A program made the translations under genes and the position numbers. A stretch of 64,000 nt of DNA from Albula goreensis (lineage: Eukaryota > Chordata > Actinopteri > Albuliformes > Albulidae), in contig CM040743.1 of the NCBI GenBank assembly GCA_022829145.1, positions 49,923,905-49,987,904 on the forward strand, given 5' to 3'. Below, piece after piece: positions 35,484-47,079 of the stretch. The notes under the pieces are model-generated. The model was not told the DNA's origin, made no database searches, and saw only the letters and a program-made list of their open reading frames with translations. Each line of letters opens with the position of its first letter. Position 1 is the first letter of the stretch.

Positions 35484-38400
35484 TTTTCATAGGATCTTCA
35501 TTAATATCACTACAAAGTAATGAGACATGGTTGCACCAGTGGGCAGTTGGTGATGGACATTTGAATTAATAAACATATAGATGGGAAACATATGGATTTG
35601 CTCCAGACACACCTCTTCTCTTGCCCTCCAGTGGGAGACACTGAAAAACCCGAGGGTGTGGCTTGATGCTGCCACCCAGATCTTCTTTTCCTTATCATTA
35701 GCTTTTGGAGGTCTCATCGCCTTCTCCAGCTACAACCCTCTGAAGTAAGCTCAGACTTCACACTCTCCCGAGATACCAACTCTCCCCCATATTTCTCATA
35801 GCTGTCCCCTCTGTTCTCTCAGGTTCCATGAGTATCAAATGTATTAATTATACATTATTTAAAGGCCATGAGAGAGACGCTGTGATTGTGTTTTAGGAAT
35901 AACTGAGAGGGATGTGATTGTGTTTTAGGAATAACTGAGAGAGACGCTGTGATTGTGTTTTAGGAATAACTGAGAGGGATGTGATTGTGTTTTAGGAATA
36001 ACTGAGAGAGACGCTGTGATTGTGTTTTAGGAATAACTGAGAGGGATGTGATTGTGTTTTAGGAATAACTGAGAGAGATGCTGTGATTGTGTTTTAGGAA
36101 TAACTGAGAGGGATGTGATTGTGTTTTGGGAATAACTGAGAGAGACGCTGTGATTGTGTTTTAGGAATAACTGAGAGAGACGCTGTGATTGTGTTTTAGG
36201 AATAACTGAGAGAGACGCTGTGATTGTGTTTTAGGAATAACTGAGAGGGATGTGATTGTGTTTTAGGAATAACTGAGAGAGACGCTGTGATTGTGTTTTA
36301 GGAATAACTGAGAGGGATGTGATTGTGTTTTAGGAATAACTGAGAGAGACGCTGTGATTGTGTTTTAGGAATAACTGAGAGAGACGCTGTGATTGTGTTT
36401 TAGGAATAACTGAGAGAGATGCTGTGATTGTGTTTTAGGAATAACTGAGAGGGCTGTGATTGTGTTTTAGGAATAACTGAGAGAGACGCTGTGATTGTGT
36501 TTTAGGAATAACTGAGAGAGATGCTGTGATTGTGTTTTAGGAATAACTGAGAGAGACGCTGTGATTGTGTTTTAGGAATAACTGAGAGAGATGCTGTGAT
36601 TGTGTTTTAGGAATAACTGAGAGGGATGTGATTGTGTTTTAGGAATAACTGAGAGAGACGCTGTGATTGTGTTTTAGGAATAACTGAGAGAGATGCTGTG
36701 ATTGTGTTTTAGGAATAACTGAGAGGGATGTGATTGTGTTTTAGGAATAACTGAGAGGGATGTGATTGTGTTTTAGGAATAACTGAGAGGGATGTTGTGA
36801 TTGTGTTTTAGGAATAACTGAGAGGGATATTGTGATTGTGTTTTAGGAATGACTGTGAGCGAGACACCATCATCGTCGGATGCATTAACAGCGCCACCTC
36901 GCTTTATGCCTCCATTCCCATCTTTGCAATCCTGGGGTTTAAGGCAAATTCCAACTACAACACCTGTATGAACAGGTAAGGTATTTCACTCCTTACAGTG
37001 ACTAGCCAACCCAGTGACCTTCCTTTGGTAACAAAAAGCAGAAAGTAGTTTTTTGTCATGTTGCAGAAATATCTTGTCTTTGACCAACACATTTGAAATT
37101 GGAGATCAGAACATCACAACTGAGAACTACCAGGAATGGCTGAGCTACCTCAACACCACATATCCTGTGACAGTCTCCAGTCTGCATCTAAGGCACTGCA
37201 ACCTCCAAACCTTCCTTGACCAGGTATTTGGTTCCTCCCCACAGTATTAGTAGCCTTCTCTATCTGGCTCATGACAGCATTGTGGATCTGAACAGATTCT
37301 GTTGAGAGATGAGTCCATGAGAAACCCAGAGATGCAGTGCGTTAGACCTAACTGGATCTCTGTGCTGTGAGCTCAACTGTGTTGTATCAATGTGCTGTGA
37401 GTTAGACTGTGCTGTATCTCTGTGCTGTGAGTTACACTGTGCTGTATCTCTGTGCTGTGAGTTAGACTGGGATGTATATCTGTGCTGTGAGTTAGACTGC
37501 GCTGTATCTCTGTGCTGTGAGTTAGACTGTGCTGTATATCTGTGCTGTGAGTTAGACTGTGCTGTATCTCTGTGCTGTGAGTTAGACTGGGATGTATATC
37601 TGTGCTGTGAGTTAGACTGTGCTGTATCTCTGTGCTGTGAGTTAGACTGTGCTGTATATCTCTGTGCTGTGAGTTAGACTGTGCTGTATCTCTGTGCTGT
37701 GAGTTAGACTGGGCTGTATCTCTGTGCTGTGTCTCTGTGCAGAGTGCCTCAGGCACAGGCCTGGCCTTCATTGTGTTCACGGAGGCAGTAATAGAGATGC
37801 CAGGCTCGCAGGTGTGGGCTGTGCTGTTCTTCATTATGCTCTTCAGCCTGGGTCTCAGCTCCATGTTTGGGAACCTGGAGGGAGTCCTCACACCCCTTCT
37901 GGACCTTCAATTGGTTCCCAGGTGGATGCCCAAGGAGCTTTTTACAGGTACAAACCAGGTCAAACCAGACACTATCATAAGCTGGGAACACTAGTGTGTG
38001 ACTAGCACTGGCCTGACTCTACATCTTCCACATCTCTCCACATATTCAATTACACATCATGTCTACTGAAGCAATCCAAGTTAATGTACTCAAGTAACAG
38101 TGCCCCATATCCCTTACCCTAACCCTTAACGCCTAGCCCCTGACCCTTAACCCCACAACTTCATAACCCCTTACGCCAAACCCTATATCCCTAACCCTCT
38201 GCCCTAAACCCATAGCCTCTAACCTTTAGCCCCTAGCCCCACCTCCTTAGCCCCTAACCCTTAGCCTCAAGGCCTTAGCCATTAACCCAATCTCCCATGC
38301 CTCTAGCCTCCTAGCCTCTAATGCTCATGTGCTTTATCTTATGACAGGGCTGATCTGCCTGCTTTGCTTTGCACTGGCTCTGATTTTCACTCTGGGTTCT

Positions 38401-39457
38401 GGAAACTACTGGCTAGAGATCTTCAACACCTATGTGGGCTCCCTCCCCTTCCTTGTCATCGCCTTCTTTGAGATCATAGCTGTGATCTACGTTTATGGTA
38501 TTAAAAGGTACTTCTTCTAGCAAAACTCTCTACAGGAAAAATACAAAGAAGCATTACAGCCATTCTTCTTAAACTTTTTTAAGCCAATTACCCCTTATGA
38601 ATTTCAGATGTCCATATGTTCCCCCACCACACTGTTGTATAATACACACAAATTTTAGATGTTCTCTCATGATGACTGCAATGGAGGAATGGTAGGTTTT
38701 GTGTGTTTTGGCTTGCAGGTTTAATGAGGATGTGGAGTTCATGATTGGACGGAGGCCAAACCTGTTCTGGCAGGTGTGCTGGAGGGTGGTGAGTCCACTG
38801 ATGCTGCTGGTGGTGTTTCTGGCATACGTTACAGTGCAAGCTCAGGAGCACCCCACCTACCCTGCCTGGAACCCCTCATATGTACGTACAAACCCAGCAC
38901 CAAAAGCACATTAAAACATGCTGAAGCACAGCAAATCAAATCAAATATCCAAACACTGAATCACAACACACACACAACCACTGAATCATGTCACACACTC
39001 AAACCCTGAATCATATCAAACATCCAAACCCTGAATCGTATGAGACACCCAAACCCTGAATCATATCAAACACCTAAACCTTGAATCATGTCAAACACTC
39101 AAACCCTGAATCATATTTAACATACTAAACACTCTAACAGGTGTGTTTAATAGTGGTATTGCAGGTACAGGTGTATCCCAATGTGCTATCTCTTGCTAGC
39201 TCAGGCCAGGTGTATTTTCAGGTGTGTGCCCTGGTACTGACCCCTGGTTGCTCTGGCAGGTGGATTTCCCTCAGGCTGACATGCAGCCCTACCCGGGCTG
39301 GGTTTTTGCGGTCTGTGTGCTCCTGACAGTCGTGCCTTGCATCATCATTCCGCTGGTTGCTGCCTATAGGCTCGCTCAGTTCCTGCACCGCCGATGCTCC
39401 ACCCACCAGCCCCACCCCAACCCCTACCTAATCCAGGGCTCCTCCCCTGACATGTAG
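32382..39457 (+). CDS. slc6a18: slc6a18-type neutral amino acid transporter (12 exons, 622 aa)
   Basis: SLC6 family transporter closest to SLC6A18 (B0AT3/XT2), expected to carry neutral amino acids with sodium in apical epithelial membranes. Exons: 32382-32553, 33118-33258, 33746-33883, 34396-34577, 34901-35011, 35632-35744, 36847-36975, 37067-37223, 37743-37947, 38348-38507, 38719-38881, 39260-39457, 1869 nt, all in frame. SLC6A18 rather than SLC6A19 is supported by the short N-terminus, [20 protein letters not shown] in exon 6, RNDCxxD in exons 6-7, and [16 protein letters not shown] across exons 8-9. TM1 has [10 protein letters not shown] (residues 41-50). SLC6A19 and SLC6A18 are also neighbours in mammals. 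The exon 2 donor (GTGTGT) is weak and followed by many repeats of itself. The exon 7 acceptor is the last of about 29 near-copies. The exon 9 acceptor closes another array. Confidence 0.92.
33241..33712 (+). repeat. 28-bp array of exon 2 end plus splice donor, ~17 copies (slc6a18)
   Basis: The last 18 nt of exon 2 (CTTACCTGGGCGGAGTAG) plus GTGTGTGTGG or GTGGGTGTGG is repeated through most of intron 2. Each unit retains AGTAGGTG, a GT donor that in most copies (GTGGGT) is stronger than the first one (GTGTGT). Because the unit is 28 nt, successive donors shift frame. This is the same exon boundary as in the array of slc6a19 copy 2, but with unrelated unit length and intron part. Confidence 0.92.
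33935..34195 (+). repeat. Intron 3 CCCTAA-rich array, ~46-bp unit, ~5 copies
   Basis: Units contain CCCTAACCCAGCCAAACAGG, GTACATAACCCTAACTGC and TAACCC. Telomere-like hexamers are embedded in a longer unit. Confidence 0.88.
34595..34815 (+). repeat. Intron 4 array, ~33-bp unit, ~6 copies
   Basis: Units contain CTGCCTGAGCTAATGCTAAC then CTCAGAACAACT. Begins about 30 nt after the exon 4 donor of slc6a18. Confidence 0.85.
35080..35482 (+). repeat. (GT)n microsatellite with interspersed GAGTATG units, intron 5 of slc6a18
   Basis: Nearly pure GT from 35395 to 35480. Upstream it is imperfect, with higher-order units containing GTGTCAGTGTGAGTATG. It could form Z-DNA and is prone to length variation. 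Confidence 0.95.
35870..36846 (+). repeat. 35/32-bp array of exon 7 splice acceptor plus exon start, ~29 copies (slc6a18)
   Basis: Units read GATTGTGTTTTAG then GAATAACTGAGAGAGACGCTGT or a 32-bp variant with GAGAGGGATGT. The true exon 7 at 36847 is GATTGTGTTTTAG followed by GAATGACTGTGAGCGAGAC, so the unit is a copy of the acceptor and first ~20 exon nucleotides. In the gene frame an upstream acceptor would read N-N then TGA, a premature stop. Only the last acceptor opens the frame. Confidence 0.95.
37350..37742 (+). repeat. 30-bp array running into the exon 9 acceptor of slc6a18, ~13 copies
   Basis: Units contain TCTCTGTGCTGTGAGTTAGA and CTGTGCTGTA. The last, altered unit reads GTGTCTCTGTGCAG directly before exon 9 (37743), where ordinary units have CTGTGCTGTGAG. 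The acceptor and its pyrimidine tract therefore derive from the array. Confidence 0.9.
38935..39125 (+). repeat. Intron 11 array, ~30-bp unit, ~6 copies
   Basis: Units contain ACCCTGAATCATATCAAACA then TCCAAACC. Located between exons 11 and 12 of slc6a18. Confidence 0.85.
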
Positions 39458-39647
39458 CCCCTGTGGCCTGCAGATGGCACTGTAGAGCCTGCTGGAGACT
39501 GCTGTGGATCCAACACCAGCTCTTGCTCTCTTGATTGCACATTATTGTGTATCAGTGGTATCATTGCCTCAGGCAAAGTCACAGAAGAGTTTTTCTCCAA
39601 GGTGTCTACACTTATTCTGGAGTCCACAGACCTGGGCTTTTTCTAAC

Positions 39648-39653
39648 ATTAAA
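39648..39653 (+). terminator. Candidate poly(A) signal of slc6a18
   Basis: ATTAAA about 190 nt after the stop codon. It is the best hexamer in the immediate 3' flank; unproven. Confidence 0.35.
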
Positions 39654-39699
39654 GAACAAAATATTTTCTCTCCACACATTACACTCTAGTAGGGGGTGC

Positions 39700-41937
39700 T
39701 ATAGACCCCATCCTCTCCAGATGACAGCTCTTCACTCTCCACTTCCTGCATAACTATCTAACCAAACAGAATAACAGCAATGCTCCACCAGAGAATCAAA
39801 TCTGCAATCTCAGTGTACAAATCTAGTCATAATCAATACATTAAACCTCCACATCATACACAAAAACCACAGAAGGGTATCAAAGGAGTCATACAGGCAG
39901 CTAAAGAGCTAAAAAGGTGTACAGAGATGTCATTATCTGTATCTGTTCAACAAAGTGATCTGTCTCTGTTTCTGTATCCAGAAGACCGGAAGTGGGTGTG
40001 GTTTATACTGAAAGGCATGTTAATTCGAACAAATATTCTAACCTAATATTCATTGGCAACGCAATTGTTGTGGCTTCAAAGCATGAAATTTATTTAATAT
40101 TGGCATATAATTAATTATGAAATGTACTTCCACATCCTCATACTGTACTTTTCACCTGTCTCTCACTCTCTTTTTTTATTTTTATTTTTAATTAAACTAA
40201 GTTTTATGAACTTTCTGAACCCTCCCCCCCCCCCTCACTTTAACTGAGGGACATTGAACAATCAGAAACTGAAAAAAAAATATTAATTGAAAGATTTCAT
40301 TTTTCATTGGAAATAGAAACTATTTACAGTAAAGATATATAGAAAAATATTCTTCAGTTGAAGGGAATAATCTTAAATTCCAATGATGCTGTGTTTCTTT
40401 ATGTGTGAATGCTATTGTAGTTCATTAGGGAAACATCAACCTTTTTTTGCCTGTTTTATTTTTTGAAATTATTTTTTCCCCTTAATGAACTGGGTTTTTT
40501 ACATGGAGGAAATTAACACATACAGCTAAAAACCACTTGTTGTAAGGTTCATTTTGATGTATAGGTTGCAAAGGTTGGAAAGAAATCCAGTTGGCACACC
40601 AGACTTTTGTCTCGCTATCTCCCACACATGATGCCTCCCGCTCCTCAATGCCAGGGTTTCCTTGAGTGATAGCTGGGAAAGGCCAGCTCTCAGCCTGCTG
40701 CCTGCTTTGTGCTGACTTGGTGGGAGCAATTACAAAATAGTGATCACTTTTCAATAATGTGTAGCATATGAAATGACTTGTTAGTTAAATCAAAGTCCTA
40801 TTTTGCAAACGGTTTGGCACTTTTATCTTGTGGACATCCACAATGACATCACAATGAATCGATTTGAAGAAACATAATGGCTATAACCCAGACATGTCAG
40901 TCATTGCTTTTTTTCCCAATTAACAAATCTGAACCAACAGTCAAAGGTGTTAGTACACTTACCAGCACACACTAAGGAAGTGATGTACACCTGTACTTTC
41001 TTATGCTCATACTAAGCATAGAATGGGAAATACAACCTCTTCTCATGAAAAAGCTGAAGACCAGATTGAAGTAAGTTTAGTCGCAGTGTAGCTGAACTGG
41101 ACTGTTTCCTTTGATGTTCACAATGTGCACTAAACTAAACATAACAGTGTTTTACTATTCAATGTAACTGTATGTTTTACAGTCATTTTGTAGATAACCC
41201 TAAACAGCAGTTCTAATTGTACCACACCTCCCACTAATGAACAGGAATGTAAGAGTACATAGATGTATTATCTTATTTGTTTTAACGCACCATTATTGAG
41301 CACTAGTCACTGAGTGTCCCTTTACTGCAGTGCTAGGTGAATGCAGGCTGGCAAAAGCCTCCTACCAAACACCTGCACTCTACCAAACACCTGCAGACAG
41401 GTGAGCTGTGCAGTCATTCTGTCATCCCCCAGCTGAACTGTCAGCCACCCTGAGCTGCACAGTCACGTGGTATTGGAACACAAATTTAAAATTCTCATTT
41501 GAAGCAGAATGGTTGTGATGTTGTATTTATTTTGAATCCATATAATTACGGTGGAAATTTTAGGGAGGACACTTCAGCTGCAGTTATACTGTGTGAATGT
41601 GAGAGCCTCATAAGGCTGCTTTCTTTTGGAATGATTAATAGGAACACAGTCATAGCAACTGCGTCAGTAAACACTCAGCACGTTAATGATCCATCTCTGT
41701 TCTGCTTGTGATCACTTGATCAACCAGAGAGGGACAAAGTCCGCTCTTTATTCATGGTACACTAGATTAGCATTTTAACAGGGGTGAAAGTGTTGTCTTC
41801 AAAGAGTCAGTGGAATTTTCCCACTTTCATATGTCTTGCACACACAATACTCAGCACTCTGCTTCTGGCTATCTACCTCCACAAATCACCTGTATCACAA
41901 CAAAACACCTGCCAGGTATAGGCAGTGATATAGCATG
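39700..41937. other. Intergenic region between slc6a18 and nup42, left part
   Basis: AT-rich with homopolymer runs (C9 near 40227). No coding region or repeat array that I can support. Confidence 0.45.
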
Positions 41938-42272
41938 GAAACAGATGGCTTTAGCAAGACAACAATTCACTATATCACCAAAAACTATAATAAAATTACA
42001 ATATTCAAATATAGTAATCATTGATTACTGATGTATTTTTTAATATAACTAATATATAACTTCACCAATAAAGCCATGGTAAACATTTGTTTGGCAGATT
42101 GTAATTATGTGATATAAATAATCACTGTAATTATGTACTACTTTAGTACAGAGACTAGGCTGTGCTGTAGAGGGGAAGAGAGAGGAATCATGCTGCCCTG
42201 AAATTCACATATTGTAATTTTATGATAATTTTTGGTGATAAAGTGAATTGTCTTGCTAAAGCCATCTGTTTC
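41938..42272. mobile_element. MITE-like element with ~65-bp terminal inverted repeats
   Basis: The left arm starts GAAACAGATGGCTTTAGCAA at 41938. The right arm ends with its reverse complement at 42272. The arms match over about 65 nt, including CACCAAAAA and ATAAAATTACAATAT, with a few indels. The interior of about 200 nt has no coding capacity. No clear target-site duplication. The family is not assigned. Confidence 0.8.
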
Positions 42273-43050
42273 TTGCTAAAGCCTAATTACACTGTGCTAC
42301 AATACATCACACTAAAGCATATTTATACCGCACTACAGTGTGTCACACTACAGCCAAAATATACTGTACTACAGAAAATAAGAAAGAAGCTGTGACACTA
42401 CAGTCTGGGGCTGCTTTGCACATCAAAAAACAACAGTGCCACCTGTTGGTCATACATGGTCTACCAGGATTATGTGTAAAAACTATAACCCAATACTCAA
42501 AGGAATTACACAACAGCTAAGTTAAAATCTGTCTTCTACTAATGAAAGTGAAGCCTGTACTCTACAGGTTATTATTCAGGTATTTCTTTCCCATAAAGGC
42601 AATATTTCATACTCTTGACATTAAAGCTAATTCTGACTGATATAGCATATTATTTTATGTTTCAGATATTTAGCAGATACTCTCACCCACAGTGAGAGGT
42701 AACACTAACAGGCAAATTGCACCAACTGGGATGAGCCAGGAACAAGACAGGATAGGGACCCTGTAGAATTTCCTGTTGAACAAATAACACAGAGGTCATC
42801 CCAGAGCAGGCAGCAGACATGAAGGGGAGACAGGTGTCCACAGGCAGCAGAGCAGACAGGTGTGGCAGGTGTGTTGGCTCTGACACAGCTGCCCTGGGCA
42901 GGCTAGCATCCTATTCTTAATTTGATGTGAGCCATTTCAGGTAGCCAGTGGAGGGCAATGAGCAGGAGCGTCTCTAGAAGCAGCCTCACACATACACACG
43001 TGGACACCCCCTCGCCAAGGGATTCACACAGGCACATGTTTGTTCAAACA
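42273..43050. other. Intergenic spacer and nup42 3' flank
   Basis: No gene seen. A few short repeats of ACTACAGY-type sequence occur at 42295-42400. Confidence 0.4.
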
Positions 43051-43054
43051 GTAA

Positions 43055-43060
43055 TTTATT
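43055..43060 (-). terminator. Candidate poly(A) signal of nup42
   Basis: TTTATT on the + strand, that is AATAAA on the coding strand, about 80 nt after the nup42 stop codon. Position and the lack of competitors make it likely. Confidence 0.6.
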
Positions 43061-43141
43061 GACCCAGTTTAAAAAAAAACAACAAAAAGCCCCCCCACTC
43101 ACACACAGACACACACACAGTCTGAAGCCATGAGAACACCG

Positions 43142-46100
43142 CTATACCACCAGTAGCTCAGCAGGAGGCGGTCTGAGGGGCACCTGTCCAAGGGTGAATC
43201 TCTTTTCTGTGAACTGCTTCAGCTCTTCTGGCGTCAGCTCACTTTGCGGGGTGAAGAGTTTATCTGCAGCAGCCCCACCAGCCGACCCTGCCCCCGCCCC
43301 ACTGGGCCCCCCAACAGCAGGCTGAGCAAACACAGTCCCGCTGACACTGGAGGGTGTGGCCGAGGGGACCCCAAACCCTGAGGCTGAGAAGCTAAAGTTG
43401 GCAGCAGATGCCCCAAACCCAGCTGCTGCTGCTTTATCTGCTGGGGGCTGGGCAAAGGGGGTGGAGCTGCTGAAGGAAAAGGAGGCAGCGTTGGGGGCGG
43501 GTCCAGTGCTGAAGGAGGGTGCCATGGGGGCTTGACTACTGAAAGAGAAGGACGCTACAGAGGGGATGGAGCCAAAGCCCGCAGGACCTGCCTGGGGAAC
43601 AGCAGAACCAAACCCACTGCTTGCCACGCCCTCCGAGCCACCAGCACCAAAACCTACACCAAACAAAACTTAGGTAAATATCTCACATGGCTATATGAAC
43701 AGATTTCAAGTTTCAGACAAGGCAGTAAAATTTTAAGGGCAGGAATTGTTACATAAATTTTCAGAACATTTTAAAATGTTTTTAAAAACATTGGACATGA
43801 CAGTCTGTTGTGGTGTAAATCGCAACACCAGGACACAAGACTTTCAGAGAGCATCTGGAAAAATGACACAAGAACAACTTATGAATCTAAAATAATAAGG
43901 AATTAAAGGTGCTATTTCCACCTGAATCCAATACATGAGAATCATACAGTGTGTTGTGGGAAATTGAGTCTCTGCAGAGATTAATGTTGGGACCTAGGAT
44001 TCCTCAGAGAGAGTCAACCCTAAAAACCTGAAAATTACAGACCAGTTGACTGAACAACGTATTAAACCAGAGGAAACAATCACACTTTAAGAATATCAAG
44101 TCGTTTATCATGGATGAGAAAATACTATCAAAATTATATAGAGACCTTTGCCTAGTTTTTGAGAAAAAAATTTGCATTGCATTGATATATCTTTATATAG
44201 ATGTATTTCTGTTATGCATTTTAGAAATATAAGTTATATGCATAATAGCATGCATGTCCCAAAAATATTCAAATATATCTCTAGTAGTAAAAGAATCATC
44301 ACCTCCTGTTCCAAATCCAGAGGAGACAGAGCTAAAGCCCAGGGAGGCTGAAGGGGGACTGTTCAGCTCTGCAATCTGCAAACACGAGAGCAACAGTAAT
44401 GCACCTTAATCAGAGTGAGCACACACGCACACACACACATACGGTTGCACGGACAAGCGCACGCACACACACACTTGCACACATACATGCATGCACACAC
44501 AAATGTACGGACATGCACAAACATGCATGCACACAAACAATAGCACACACATGCGGGAGAGTATCAGTACCTGTAACACAGACATACACGCTCACAAAAC
44601 AGTGCCATTACTGTGCCTTCACCCACACACCATCCTTTCACCTTTTCTTTGTGGGAAATCTTCAGTATGTGATATGTTGGTGTCTCGGCTGTGGGCACCA
44701 TGCTGTTCAATGTGCACAGGTGAATGGTTAATATGAAATGACTGAAGCACTCACCAGTGCTACCCGTGTTGTGGAATTGAGGTTCTTCAGCTCACTGACT
44801 CTGCTGCTCCATCGACTGGCCAGCTGTTGCACAGAGTCTGCCTGCACAACAAGCAAAACATCTGAGGATATAAACTGATAAAATAAACAACACTCAACCA
44901 CATTTCCAGTCCCATGTACCTTTATTTTAACATAGTTTAGGGCCTTTAGTGAGAGAGGTCACACTCTCATTTTGTCACAGGACTGGTCATCGGGACCCTT
45001 AGAATCAGACAATTACAGAAGCTGATTGAAGTGTATGGAAGCGACACATTAAGGGCCTCACATAGTTCTGCAGGTCTCCTGCAGCACGGCTACTGTAATA
45101 CTCCAGTCGAAGCTCCTCTGGGGACAGCTCTGTGAATCCTGCAGCAAACAGACGATTACTGTACCAAAAACTTAATATAATTGCAGAAATACTTTAACTA
45201 ACTGGGATCATGCCCATTAAAACTGATAGAACAGGCTTAGATAATTTTCATTAACTGAGTATTACTATTGCAACTACTAAAAGGTATTCCTGTAACTGCA
45301 GCAAAGCAGAGTACTACTAAGTATTAGTGCAACTTCACAGTGTATTACTGAAAAAAGAGAATATTAATGCAGTAGCAGCCACACAGTATTACAGTAGCAA
45401 CAAACATAGAGTATCGCTACAGCAACAGAATACTACAATTGCAAGAAACACCAATTATTTCTTCTACAAAATCTATAATTTCTCAATGCAATGAACTGGT
45501 TATGACACTGTTAGCTAAAAAGAACCTGAGATGGAGGCTTTGACAGCTGAGTAGCAGGAGAAGGGCCACTGCCCAGAGCTCTCCCAGGTCTCCATGTCCT
45601 TACGGATTGTCTCCCTGTGAAGAAAAATCAACAAATGCAGCATAACTGCCTCACACACTACAGTTTCGGTTTCACACACAAACTCACACAGTTAACCACA
45701 CACAAACAAACGGCCTCTCTCTCACTCACAAAACCAAAATCCTGACAAATGAAGCTACTGCATCACAACATCCTATATCACTCAGAACTGCAGTGTGCAC
45801 ATGTCTGAGTTGGGTCTATATTTTAAGGTATCCATGTGTCTGCACTGGGTGAGGGGACTCACACTTCTTTGTCGTGGTCATCCCCTTGGCTGCCACCACT
45901 GTAGTTCTGCTGTGTGCCCAGAGCAGAGAACCTGTTTTGGTTTGAGAAGCTGAAGCTGGAGCTTTTGATGTTCCTCTCTCCACCCCCTCCTCGGCTCCAA
46001 TCACTCGTTCCACTCTTGGAGAATGACGAGGTTTGGACAAAGTCACGGCCTGAGGATCTCTGGTTGGGATTCAGCCACACGCGGTTTCCAAACCCTGGCA

Positions 46101-46641
46101 AAAATCAAAACAACTCAGACAGTAAGCACACTGAACCAAACCCAATCAGCGACCTCTTAGAGCTGAAAGGATGTTAAATCCACAAGTTTTGGCAACACCA
46201 AAACTATCGTACCCCGATACTACGAGTATGATAAATAATATGACAACAATAAAAACTTGTCCACTCGGTGAAAGCTATGAGAATGATTGAAGACTAAATC
46301 TGATCACACACGCTAATACTACTAACTTAGCTATCTAGGTAACCGAAATAAGTGGTGTTAAGTTTGCAAAGTTATGCAACGTTTCTAACTGGCACATCAA
46401 TCGTTCGTATATTTAACATACTGATAACCGAGAACATTTTTTTATCGTTAACAATACAATACACAATTAGGTAATGTTAGACAACCTTACCCCCACCTCC
46501 GCGACTGCTGTTTGACTGTTGTGGTGGCCTGTAGTTCCCATAGCCTCCACCGCCTCCGCCGCCTCCACCCCGCGGATGTTCGTTCCAGCATTTCTCGCCG
46601 TACCGACATCGGCCTTGCAAAAAGAAGTTGCACACGGTCAT
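43142..46641 (-). CDS. nup42: nup42, nucleoporin-like CCCH zinc-finger/FG protein (7 exons, 406 aa)
   Basis: Nucleoporin of the cytoplasmic face of the pore that supports mRNA export with GLE1/DDX19 in other vertebrates. Exons in coding order: 46641-46491, 46094-45863, 45614-45526, 45138-45062, 44841-44755, 44375-44303, 43653-43142, 1221 nt, in frame. An N-terminal CCCH zinc finger (C4, C12, C18, H22) sits in [20 protein letters not shown], followed by a Gly-rich stretch. Exons 3-5 hold the conserved helical part with [15 protein letters not shown] and [10 protein letters not shown]. Exon 7 codes the FG/GFG-rich tail and the conserved C-terminal [20 protein letters not shown], which in human NUP42 binds GLE1. 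Human NUP42 is 423 aa. A CA-rich microsatellite lies in intron 5 (44410-44560). Confidence 0.92.
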
Positions 46642-46884
46642 CTTAACAATTTCTACTACAAAACAGATTGTACTACAACCTCTGAAATTTCCCGTAGACG
46701 TCGCAGTAGACAAATGTTATATAAATCAGGTTCTGGGACAACAATAAAACGACATTCATCTCAAAGGGAATTCATTGCTGCCTCATAACCTGTATTTAAC
46801 ATGTACATCTAAATGTTTCCGTCGCATAGGAATGACGTAATTTCTTGTTTACGTTTTTGCCTCGCTGTAGAGCTCTGTGAAGCA

Positions 46885-46976
46885 AGTGTAACTGCACCGC
46901 CTGCGCCCCTTGCACGGCCTGCGACCCCCTATTTCCGGTTCCGTCGGCAATATGACGCAGGCGGTGCAGTCACATC
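46885..46976. promoter_or_regulatory. Inverted repeat with ETS-like site in the putative nup42 promoter
   Basis: TGTAACTGCACCGCCTGCG (46887-46905) is matched by the reverse complement of 46956-46974 in 18 of 19 positions. The ~50-nt loop is GC-rich and holds TTTCCGG (46932-46938), an ETS-type CCGGAA site. It lies about 245-335 nt upstream of the nup42 start and is the most CpG-rich part of this intergenic region. A promoter role is inference. Confidence 0.45.
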
Positions 46977-47079
46977 TGTATGAATAGGTTGTAAAATTTG
47001 AGCTATTTCCTACAGACTGTTGGGCTGTGCGAAAATCCAAGCTTGACGACCAAAGCACTCCAATACCACTGGAAAATTG

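Noticed and set aside
44400..44740. Open frames rich in His-Thr in nup42 intron 5
   Set aside because: Imperfect CA microsatellite; the nup42 exons on either side splice cleanly without it.
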